From positions 3,906,001 to 3,970,000 of the forward strand of contig NZ_CP034463.1 of assembly GCF_003955715.1 (NCBI RefSeq): a stretch of DNA of 64,000 nt, given 5' to 3'. Positions 43,345 through 50,480 of the stretch are shown here, one piece after another. How positions within the stretch are numbered: the stretch's first letter is position 1; every line of letters starts with the position of its first letter. The notes beneath the pieces are model-generated. The model had not been told where the DNA came from, made no database searches, and saw only the letters and a list, made by a program, of their open reading frames with translations. This stretch comes from Streptomyces aquilus. Its GTDB lineage: Bacteria; Actinomycetota; Actinomycetes; Streptomycetales; Streptomycetaceae. Made by a program: the position numbers and the translations under genes.

Positions 43345-44760
43345 CTACTCGAAGCTGCGAAGCAACGCCGCGAGCCGTTCCGCCACCGCCAGCAGGACAC
43401 GGTCCGCGTACGGACGGCCGATGATCTGGACACCGATCGGCAGCCCCTGGGCGGTCATGGTCACGGGCACGACGAGGCTGGGCAGGCCGATGTGGCTGGT
43501 GAGGTTGGCCCAGCCGGTCTGGTCGAAGAAGCTCCGCTCTTCCTCGTCAACGTGGAGGGTGCGGCTACCTGCCGGGATCGCGGCGGTGGGTGCGGCTGGT
43601 GTGACGAGGACGTCGTACTCCGTGAAGAATCGCTGCCAGTCCGATCGGAGCCGGGCGCGTTCTTCGTTCGCGCGAAGCCAGGAGCGGTGGGTCTGGGTCC
43701 GGAGTCGGAGGACGGTCGCGCGAGGGCTGGAGTCGTCGTCCTGCAGTTCTCGTGCGGCAGCGAGTTCGCCAGCAGCGGTCTCGTGGTCGGTGGTGGCCGT
43801 GGCGGTGGCGTGCAGGAGCTGTTCGAACAGGCGCATGGAGTCGGCGAAGCCAACGGGTCCGGGGGTGTCGCAGACCTGGGCTCCGGCCTCGATCAGGGCT
43901 TCTTGAAGGGTGTTGAGGGCCTGGGCGGTCTCCCGGTCGACGGAGCAGTGCGGGTCGTCGGCCCAGATCGCGATGCGCAGGCGTTCGACGCTCCTGTCGT
44001 CCGTCGGCAAGTCTACGCGCCAGGGGGTGCTCTCGGCGGGGGCTGGAGTGGTCAGGGCGCTGAGTAGCAGGTCGAGGTCGCGGGGGTGGCGGGCCAGAGG
44101 GCCCGGGGTGACCATGTCGCTGCTGGTGAGCCAGCCCGGTGGCCGGGGGACGTGGCCGCGGGCCGGGACGAGTCCATGGGTGGGGCGCAGCCCGTAGACG
44201 CCGCAGTAGTGGGCGGGCAGGCGGAGTGAGCCGGCGAGGTCGCTGCCGAGGTCGGCGGGGGTGAGGTGGGCGGCGACCGCGGCGGCGGGGCCGCCGGAGG
44301 AGCCGCCGACCGTGCAGGTCGGGTCGTGCGGGTTGAGGGTCGCCCCGAAGAGCGGGTTGTCGGTGTGGAGGTCCTGGCAGTACGCGGGGGTGTTGGTCTT
44401 ACCCATGATCACCGCGCCTTGGTGGCGCAGGCGGGCGACCGCGTCGGCATCCCGGTCGGGAATGTGATGCTGAAGCTCCTGGGCACCGCTGGTGGTGCGG
44501 AGTCCGGCCGTTTCGAGGCTGTCCTTGATGGTGATCGGAAGGCCGTCGAGAATCCCAGCGTCCCCGCTGCGGGCTCGGCGTTCGTCGGCGGCGTGGGCCG
44601 CCTGCCGGGCCGCGTCGTCGTCGCGAGTGACGACGGCGTTGACAGTGCTGGCGTCGATCCGGTCGAGGTGGAGATCGAGCAGCTCGCGGCTGGAGATCTC
44701 GCGGCTCTCCAAGGCGCGGAGTTGGACGTGCGCGGGCTGAAGGATCAGATCGCTCGTCAT
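43345..44760 (-). CDS. amidase-signature enzyme
   Basis: A 471-residue amidase-signature protein. The Ser-cisSer-Lys triad is present: Lys79 in PITIKDS, Ser154/155 in GGSSGG and the nucleophile Ser178 in GSDLAGSLRLP. The fold continues to VVPVTMTAQGLPIGVQIIG near the C-terminus. Size and motifs suit a small-amide hydrolase rather than GatA, as no GatB/GatC is near. It is coupled by ATGA overlap to the MAB_1171c-type gene upstream and is the last gene of that operon. Confidence 0.87.
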   Translation of the reverse strand: MTSDLILQPAHVQLRALESREISSRELLDLHLDRIDASTVNAVVTRDDDAARQAAHAADERRARSGDAGILDGLPITIKDSLETAGLRTTSGAQELQHHIPDRDADAVARLRHQGAVIMGKTNTPAYCQDLHTDNPLFGATLNPHDPTCTVGGSSGGPAAAVAAHLTPADLGSDLAGSLRLPAHYCGVYGLRPTHGLVPARGHVPRPPGWLTSSDMVTPGPLARHPRDLDLLLSALTTPAPAESTPWRVDLPTDDRSVERLRIAIWADDPHCSVDRETAQALNTLQEALIEAGAQVCDTPGPVGFADSMRLFEQLLHATATATTDHETAAGELAAARELQDDDSSPRATVLRLRTQTHRSWLRANEERARLRSDWQRFFTEYDVLVTPAAPTAAIPAGSRTLHVDEEERSFFDQTGWANLTSHIGLPSLVVPVTMTAQGLPIGVQIIGRPYADRVLLAVAERLAALLRSFE

Positions 44761-45965
44761 GCGGAGGCTCGCTCGGGGTGGGGGGTGCGGGCGGGTTCGC
44801 GAGGAAGGTGACGGGCCACAGCGAGGAGGGCGTCGATGTCGTCCATCGGGCTGCTGGTCTGGCGATCGGCGTCAGCGAAGTCGGTGAGCCGGTCGGAGCA
44901 GGGGCGTTTGCTGGCCGCGCGGGCGGCGATGCCGGCGAGGATCTGGTCGGCGGTGACAGCCGCGTTCAGTTCGTTGCCGTGGAGCCCGTTCGTCCGGTGG
45001 TGTGCTTCGCTGCTCTCGCGGACGCCGGTGTCGAGGTATTCGCGGATCACGAAGCGGCCGTCGCGGATCTCGACCGCCCGCCGGTAGAGCTTGATGCCGA
45101 TGCCGCGGAAGCGGCGGCGCTGGGCGGCATCAATCCGGTCGATCGGCAGCGCGATCTCGGGTGCCTCGCTGTAGAAGGCCAGCCACAGGGGCAGCAGGCC
45201 GCGGTGGCTACGGTGCTGCTTGATCCGGTACCGGATGCTCTGGGCCTGGTCGGTGATCGTGGGCACCAGCCAGCCGATGAGGGTGAGCATGGCGCCGACG
45301 TCGCCGCAGGTCCAGGCGAAGTTCTCCCAGCCGGCGAGGGAGATCCCGAAGGCGGGGGCGATGACGTTGCCGGTCCGCACGCCGCTGTAGCCGAAGGTGA
45401 CGACGGCGCCCAGGGCGACGATCCGCAGACCGACGCGGACGGCGGTGCGCTTGCTGCGCCGGGCCAGGCGCCAGCAGCCGCGGGCGAGGAGCACCTCGCC
45501 GATCGTGTACGCGGTGACGTACAGGGTGAGGTAGGCGGCGTACACGTTGTCGTGCGCGTAGTACAGCGTGAAGTCGATCGGCCTGGGCGCGCTGGGCGTC
45601 AGCAGGGCGAACAGCACCAGCAGTCCCGCGATCACTGCGAGACCGGCGCCGAGCCAGGCCCGCGCTCTCCGGCGGGCGATGTCGGGGGGCGATCCCCAGT
45701 AGGTGAGGACGACCTGCTGGCAGGCGATCAGCATGATCACACAGCCCTGGGCCAGGGGGACGGAAACGTTCACGGTGCCCAGGACACGGTCGAGGTAGTT
45801 CCACATCGGGGTGATGGAGAACAGGAACGACAGGCCCGAGAGCAGGAACACGGCGGCGAGGGCCGTGGTGGCGGGGTCGCGGCGCCGGGTGGGGAGATCC
45901 CGCAGGAGGCAGAGGAATCCCAGGACGGCGACCACGAGGCTGATCGGGTGGAGCAGGTCCTTCAT
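44757..45965 (-). CDS. MAB_1171c-family multi-pass membrane protein
   Basis: A 402-residue membrane protein with about seven transmembrane segments in the first 230 residues (ISLVVAVLGFLCLL, ALAAVFLLSGLSFLF, GLAVIAGLLVLFALL, and others) and a cytoplasmic C-terminal domain (AFYSEAPEIALPIDRI, then RGIGIKLYRRAVEIRDGRF). Proteins of this plan regularly follow XRE and ImmA genes in actinobacteria; a transport role is assumed but unproven. It overlaps both neighbours by ATGA junctions. Confidence 0.8.
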   Translation of the reverse strand: MKDLLHPISLVVAVLGFLCLLRDLPTRRRDPATTALAAVFLLSGLSFLFSITPMWNYLDRVLGTVNVSVPLAQGCVIMLIACQQVVLTYWGSPPDIARRRARAWLGAGLAVIAGLLVLFALLTPSAPRPIDFTLYYAHDNVYAAYLTLYVTAYTIGEVLLARGCWRLARRSKRTAVRVGLRIVALGAVVTFGYSGVRTGNVIAPAFGISLAGWENFAWTCGDVGAMLTLIGWLVPTITDQAQSIRYRIKQHRSHRGLLPLWLAFYSEAPEIALPIDRIDAAQRRRFRGIGIKLYRRAVEIRDGRFVIREYLDTGVRESSEAHHRTNGLHGNELNAAVTADQILAGIAARAASKRPCSDRLTDFADADRQTSSPMDDIDALLAVARHLPREPARTPHPERASA

Positions 45966-46474
45966 CGCCGGGCCTCCCGCCGGCGCAGCAGGGTGTGCGT
46001 GACGCGGTCCTGGACCTCGTCGCCGGAGGACTCGTCGCTGCGCAGCCACCGGTCGATGTTGCGACGCTGGAGGAGCGAGGCGAGGAGTTCGGTCTCGCGC
46101 TCCTCCTCCTCGTCGTACTTGGTCCGCCCGAGCATCATCTGCACGGTGGCCGGATCCAGAGTGGTCAGGAGCGCCGGTGCCAGGGCGGACAGCGGGCGGG
46201 TCTCGTGGTGCCCGAGGAACAGGTGCATGAACTCGTGAGCGATGATCTGGTCCTGATGCAAGCGGCTGGTGCGCGGGTCGTAGAACACGTAGATGACGTC
46301 CGCGAGGACGGCACACGCCCCGCAGACCGACGGCGCCTGCTCCTGTGCCTGCAGGACCACCTCGCGGCCCGTACGGCGAGAGACCTCGTCCCGCAGATCG
46401 CGGATGTTCGTGACGTCGGGAAGTTCCAGCGCGGCCAGGGGATCATCCTGGCGCCACCTACTCGTGGACCACAT
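45962..46474 (-). CDS. ImmA/IrrE-family metallopeptidase
   Basis: A 170-residue zinc peptidase with the HExxH motif HEFMH at residues 80-84 and the downstream acidic region (EEEERETELLASLL) that supplies the third ligand. ImmA-type peptidases cleave XRE repressors in response to a signal. The XRE gene lies directly upstream. ATG 46474 is chosen because AAGGA lies six bases away; ATG 46480 would place that site too close. Cys51 and Cys54 (VCGAC) might sense redox or metal. Confidence 0.87.
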   Translation of the reverse strand: MWSTSRWRQDDPLAALELPDVTNIRDLRDEVSRRTGREVVLQAQEQAPSVCGACAVLADVIYVFYDPRTSRLHQDQIIAHEFMHLFLGHHETRPLSALAPALLTTLDPATVQMMLGRTKYDEEEERETELLASLLQRRNIDRWLRSDESSGDEVQDRVTHTLLRRREARR

Positions 46475-46516
46475 TATCATTCCTTGATCATTTCCTGAAC
46501 TGTAGCCGGAATTCGG

Positions 46517-46957
46517 CTAGTTGGAGGGCGGCAGCCCTTCCATCTTTCGCACGCCGTCCACAAGACCGAGGACCGCTTCCTTTCCGTCCGCCGAGACGTC
46601 GGACAGACGGAGAAGTACATTTTTGATCTTGGAATCACGGAGCAATTCCAGCAACTTCAGTTCCTCCGCGGTCTTTTCGGCGACTTCATCATCGAACCAA
46701 TAGGCGGCGGGTACACCGAAAAAGCTTGCCAGGGCTTCGAGGTGACGCTTCGTCGGATTGTCGCGGCGGCCGGTGCGCAGCATCCAGAGATAGGTGGACG
46801 TCACAGTTTCGAGCCCTCGCTCGGCCATCAGCTCGGCCACTTCCGAGTTGCTGTACGGGCCACGGCCAGGGGGATGCACCGCTTCGAACAGGCGGTTGAG
46901 CCGGTCGCTGAGCTTCTCCACGGGAAGGCCCACCGGCTCCTCTGCTGGCTCTTTCAT
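46517..46957 (-). CDS. XRE-family regulator, probable ImmA partner
   Basis: A 146-residue repressor-like protein. The HTH is at about residues 35-90 (YSNSEVAELMAERGLETVTSTYLWMLRTGRR in pieces; the recognition helix is in STYLWMLR), followed by FFGVPAAYWFDDE and a helical tail. It heads the operon XRE, ImmA, MAB_1171c-type, amidase. A small hairpin, AGCCG-AATTC-CGGCT on the coding strand, follows its stop. GGAAAGG precedes the ATG. Cleavage by ImmA would relieve autorepression. Confidence 0.87.
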   Translation of the reverse strand: MKEPAEEPVGLPVEKLSDRLNRLFEAVHPPGRGPYSNSEVAELMAERGLETVTSTYLWMLRTGRRDNPTKRHLEALASFFGVPAAYWFDDEVAEKTAEELKLLELLRDSKIKNVLLRLSDVSADGKEAVLGLVDGVRKMEGLPPSN

Positions 46958-47369
46958 GATCCTTTCCAGGGGGTGCGACTTAACAGGGGTTCAGCCACTG
47001 TACTCCGCGATTAACGCCAGTTGACGCACCGATCTTGCGTATGGAAAGTTCTACCTCGCAAACGCTTTCGGCGTTCCCGCGTCCATCCTTCGGGATGCTC
47101 TGTCCGTTTCTACCGATAGGTGCGTGCGGCATGTGTGACACGTGTCACTTCCACCTGACTGCATTAGCTGCGCCTGTGTAATTGCAAAGTGAATTTGATC
47201 TTCGAATGGAAGGCGCAGAGGCGGCGGTGGAAACTCTCGATCACCTTGGCGATACCCACACGGCCAATTCCGTGCGGTCATTCGGGCACTGCGGTGCAAG
47301 GCCACCCCTCGCCATCCTCACGGACGGACGGCCGACTCCGCGCCACCGTGCCGCCGCAGGAACAGCGCG

Positions 47370-47530
47370 GCTGTCCTGGCTGGCGGTGTGGTGCGCCTCC
47401 CTCACCGTCATCGCGTGCGTCCCCGATACCATCTGGCGGCTCGCCGCCGACTGCCTCGGTGTGGCGGGTGCCGCCGAGCGTGCCGTCGTGGTTGGCGCCG
47501 CCGAACTCGTACGGTCCGCCACTGCGCCGC
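47370..47530 (+). pseudogene. fragment related to the DUF2637-like membrane protein
   Basis: Translation in the frame of 47182 gives AVWCASLTVIAC, then IWRLAADCLGVAGAAERAVV and AELVRSATA. These line up without a gap shift with AVWVSALAALNC, SWRFAADYLDMAGTVERAMM and EAALFATA of the protein encoded at 50477, over about 50 residues. Nothing before or after matches, and the frame lacks the other membrane segments. It is best read as a remnant of a second copy. Confidence 0.55.
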
Positions 47531-47589
47531 GTTGTCACATGAGATACGAGGGGACGCGGTGAGGGTCATCTCCCGGTTCGTCGAGGCGG

Positions 47590-47718
47590 TCAGCGTGCTG
47601 GCTGGGTCACGGCCGGCCGCCTCCATCCGCAGGCGCAGGTGCCGCCGCCCTCCGCTACGACTTGTAGAGAGTCCTTTAGCAAGGTCTGGATCTTGCCGCA
47701 GGTCCTGCATATGTTCAT
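47590..47718 (-). CDS. possible small Cys-rich ORF, 42 aa
   Basis: The ORF begins MNICRTCGKIQ and ends with TCACGWRR, giving a CxxC and a CxC pair about 25 residues apart, like a minimal zinc ribbon. GCGAGGGA precedes the ATG. Short length and the surrounding remnants make this uncertain. Confidence 0.25.
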   Translation of the reverse strand: MNICRTCGKIQTLLKDSLQVVAEGGGTCACGWRRPAVTQPAR

Positions 47719-48114
47719 CGTCCCTCGCCGGGCTCCCTGCCCGGCGACAGATGACGCCAGGAGGCACATGCGGACCACGTGATCCAGCCGGGTGACCTAG
47801 CCCCGGATACAGCGACGGCGCCCTGGGAGCGGCAAACTCCCGGACGCCGAACGCCAACAGGTACTTCCGCCCCGGCAAGGGCGGAGATCTACCCACCTTC
47901 ACCGCACCGGCCCTTTCCACGGGGCACACCGGCGCGGGTTTCACTACGGAGGAGAGTCCCACATGCCGCCTGCCCTGCGCAAAGGGCCGGTGTCCCCGGC
48001 TCGCGCGGCAGCCGTCCCCGCTTCACCGCCCGGTTCCAAGATCACGCACCGGTCGCCCGGTGCCCTCGCGCTGGAGTCTGCCCCCGGCACCTACCTCCCC
48101 TGGGGGGTGGCTCG

Positions 48115-49020
48115 ATGAGCCGGGAGGCCCGCGAATGGGCGTGGGAGCACAGCGTCAGCCGCGGAAACGCGCGACTGGTCCTGCTGTCGATCGCCGACCG
48201 GATCCCCGACGAACAGTGCGTCGCCTGGGCGTCCCTCACCTCGCTGATGAAGCGGACGAACGCCAGCCGCAACGCCGTGCGCGGTGCCATCACGGCGCTG
48301 GCCGAGGCCGGCGAGCTGGAGGTGCTGGACGGCCTCGACGGCCCGCAGCACAGCACGGTCTACCGGCTGCCACGCGCCGCCGGATGGCTGGCCAAGGTCG
48401 CGGCGGCCCGCGAGGACGATCCCGAGGCGTACGTCGAGCCCCCGGCCGAGGAGGATCCGGTCCCCGCGCTGGACGTCGAGCGGCTGCGCAGACACGGGAT
48501 CTGGCCCCGAACCGGGTCAGAACCCGACCCCCATGGTCAGGATCAGACCGGGTCGGAATCTGCACCCCCTCGTCAGAACCCGACCCCTCCCCGGGTCAGA
48601 ACCCGACCCCCCTCCGGGTCTGAACCTGACCCCCAGAACCGTAGTGAACCGAAGGTGAACCGTAGGTACAGCAGCAGTGGTGCTGCCGGCCTCACCTCCG
48701 CCGCCGACTGGCAGGTCGACGACGCGAGCCTGTCCTGGGCCCAGCAGCAGGGACACCTCGACCGCCTCGGCGAGCACGGACTCCAGGTGGCCGACGCGAA
48801 GTGGCGCCACCACCGCGCCGACCGGAGCCCTCGCTCCGCCGCAGCCTGGGCTGCCGACTGGCGGTCCTGGATCGCCCGCGAGCACAGCCCCACACCCCAG
48901 CGCCCGAACCTCTACGCCCTGCCCGGCGGCAGCCCCGCACCGCAGGCCGGCATGACCAAAGCCGACCTGCACATGGCCGCCCTGAAAGCCGCGCTCGACG
49001 AACCGACTGGAACGGAGTAA
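48115..49020 (+). CDS. winged-HTH protein with internal iterons, possible replication initiator
   Basis: A 301-residue protein. Residues 1-85 form a winged HTH (LVLLSIADRIPDEQCVAWAS, SRNAVRGAITALAEAGELEV), as in plasmid or ICE-borne HTH/replication proteins. A Pro/Arg-rich middle (about 130-180) is encoded by a cluster of DNA repeats, and the C-terminal third has SWAQQQGHLDRLGEHGLQVA and AAAWAADWRSWIAREH, a pattern seen at the end of such proteins. ATG 48115 is chosen at the start of the HTH. It heads a coupled run of mobile-element genes. Function as initiator is inferred from the repeats. Confidence 0.65.
   Translation: MSREAREWAWEHSVSRGNARLVLLSIADRIPDEQCVAWASLTSLMKRTNASRNAVRGAITALAEAGELEVLDGLDGPQHSTVYRLPRAAGWLAKVAAAREDDPEAYVEPPAEEDPVPALDVERLRRHGIWPRTGSEPDPHGQDQTGSESAPPRQNPTPPRVRTRPPSGSEPDPQNRSEPKVNRRYSSSGAAGLTSAADWQVDDASLSWAQQQGHLDRLGEHGLQVADAKWRHHRADRSPRSAAAWAADWRSWIAREHSPTPQRPNLYALPGGSPAPQAGMTKADLHMAALKAALDEPTGTE
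48514..48633 (+). repeat. iteron-like repeats inside a coding sequence
   Basis: Five copies of a sequence close to GGGTCAGAACCCGACCCC start at about 48514, 48550, 48570, 48593 and 48616. The last three are spaced exactly 23 bp. The copies fall in different reading frames and encode different peptides (GSEPDP, RQNPTP, RVRTRP), so selection is on the DNA. Copies 1 and 4 are identical over 18 bp. They could be binding sites for the encoded protein and mark an origin. Confidence 0.65.
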
Positions 49021-49025
49021 CTACC

Positions 49026-49715
49026 TTGGACCGCCGCGAAGTTGCTGCCGTGCTCACCTACGTCGGCCGCCTGGACCCGCGCACCATCCGCACCGACGCC
49101 GGCGAGGCCCGCGACCAGCTCGCCATGTGGCACGAGCTGCTCGGCGACGTCCCGATGACCACCGGTCAGGGCTGGGATGTGCGCGAGATCGTCCGCAAGC
49201 GCATCGTGAGTTCGCCCTACCCCGTCCTACCTGCCGACGTGGCCCGCGAGTGGCACGCGCACCGCCGAGAGCGTCTGGCCCGGCACACCGACCCGACGCC
49301 GATGGCCGACCCGGACAACCCGCAAGCCTGGCGGGCGGAGCTGCTGGCGGCGCGCGACGCCGTGGCCGCCGGGCACACCGCGCCTTCGGCGCACCGCGGG
49401 ATTACCGCCGGGCGCCACCGGCCGGGCCTGAAGGACCAGCTGGCCGCCGTCGGCTCCTACATCCCGGCCGCTGTCCGCGCCGAGCTGGCCCCCTACCGCC
49501 CGGCCCGCGCCGCCCGCGAGGCCGCCATCGCCGCCGGAGGACCCGACGTCCTCGCCGTGCCGTGCGAGTGGTGTCACGCCGACAAGGGCGAGCCCTGCCG
49601 CCGACGGCGCATCACCCTCGACGGTGCCGCCCGGGGCAACGCACCGCGCGCCACCGCCCACCCCGGCCGCATCGACCGCGCCCTGGCGGCGCAGGCCCAG
49701 GCGCCCGCCGCCTGA
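49026..49715 (+). CDS. mobile-element protein with C-terminal Cys/His motif (TTG start)
   Basis: A 229-residue protein. The first 80 residues (REVAAVLTYVGRLDPRTIR, ATEARDQ-like helix, MWHELLGDVP) are typical of a streptomycete mobile-element family of unknown function. The C-terminus has CEWCHADKGEPC, then ATAHPGRIDRA, a CxxC-C-H zinc-finger-like pattern. TTG 49026 has CGGAG nine bases upstream and starts six bases after the previous stop. The protein may bind DNA in replication or transfer. Confidence 0.65.
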   Translation: MDRREVAAVLTYVGRLDPRTIRTDAGEARDQLAMWHELLGDVPMTTGQGWDVREIVRKRIVSSPYPVLPADVAREWHAHRRERLARHTDPTPMADPDNPQAWRAELLAARDAVAAGHTAPSAHRGITAGRHRPGLKDQLAAVGSYIPAAVRAELAPYRPARAAREAAIAAGGPDVLAVPCEWCHADKGEPCRRRRITLDGAARGNAPRATAHPGRIDRALAAQAQAPAA

Positions 49716-49856
49716 CCGCAGCCCGCTTCACAGAAACGTTCCGCCTTGCGTACGGCCCAGCCGTACCCCGCGCCCGCCTCGCAGCGCCCCGCCGCACCCC
49801 AGCCACCACCGGTGCCGAGCGATCCGCGCCGACCGAGGCGACTTCCGGAGACTGCC

Positions 49857-50480
49857 TTGCGCCACATCACCACCAACGACACCCCGACCCCGACTATCCG
49901 GGGCATCGCCGACCACAGCTGGCAGGCCCGTGGCTTGTGCCACAACATGCCGGCCAAGGCCATCGACGAACTGTTCTTCCACGCAGCCCGCGACCGTGCG
50001 GCCATCGACGAGGCCAAGTCGATCTGCGGCCGGTGCCCGGTGAAGAAGGCGTGCTTCGACTACGCCCTCGACAACGAGATCCGCCAGGGCATGTGGGGCG
50101 GGCTCACCGAGGACGAACGCCGCCCCTGGCACGCCAAGGTCAACAAGCGCCTGGACTACAGCCGGGTGAAGGCCGCCTTCGAGGGGCGCGACATCCACCT
50201 AAGCGACGCCGAGCGCGAGGCCGTCACCCGCCACGCCTACGTCCGCGGCTGGAGCCCTGAGCGCCTCGCGCACACGCTGCGCCTCGACCTCGACTGGGCG
50301 CGCGACCTGATGCGCAACGCCGCCCACGCTGTCGCCGACCGCGACCGCTACTGGGACCAGGCCGACGAGACCGAGCCGACCGACGAGACCACGGAGGACG
50401 ACGACGTCACCTCGCCGGTGCAGGTGCCTCGCCAGGTGCAGACCGACTCCCTGATCGCCGCCCTCCGAAAGGCCGCATGA
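49857..50480 (+). CDS. WhiB-like protein with C-terminal extension (TTG start)
   Basis: A 207-residue Wbl protein. The four iron-sulfur cysteines are Cys28, Cys57, Cys60 and Cys66 (GLCHN, ICGRCPVKKAC), and the turn motif is GMWGG (78-82) followed by TEDERR. Classical Wbl proteins end soon after; here about 110 further residues include an HTH-like stretch (DAEREAVTRHAYVRGWSPERLA) and an acidic tail. TTG 49857 has GGAG at ideal distance. The stop overlaps the next gene start (ATGA). It probably regulates the mobile element in response to redox or NO, by family analogy. Confidence 0.85.
   Translation: MRHITTNDTPTPTIRGIADHSWQARGLCHNMPAKAIDELFFHAARDRAAIDEAKSICGRCPVKKACFDYALDNEIRQGMWGGLTEDERRPWHAKVNKRLDYSRVKAAFEGRDIHLSDAEREAVTRHAYVRGWSPERLAHTLRLDLDWARDLMRNAAHAVADRDRYWDQADETEPTDETTEDDDVTSPVQVPRQVQTDSLIAALRKAA

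Larger units (their letters stand above)
46958..48114 (+). other. 1.16-kb spacer with gene remnants
   Basis: A relatively AT-rich stretch between the divergent XRE operon and the mobilisation block. It contains the XRE promoter region, a fragment related to the membrane gene at 50.5 kb (47370-47530), a possible small Cys-rich ORF on the minus strand (47590-47718), and open frames in 47780-48110 without protein character that lead into the HTH gene. The GGGGGGTGG before ATG 48115 is that gene's ribosome site. Confidence 0.45.

Noticed and set aside
44778..46238. 486-codon plus-strand frame
   Set aside because: Antisense to the MAB_1171c-type and ImmA genes, which are supported by coupling and motifs; the product is low-complexity.
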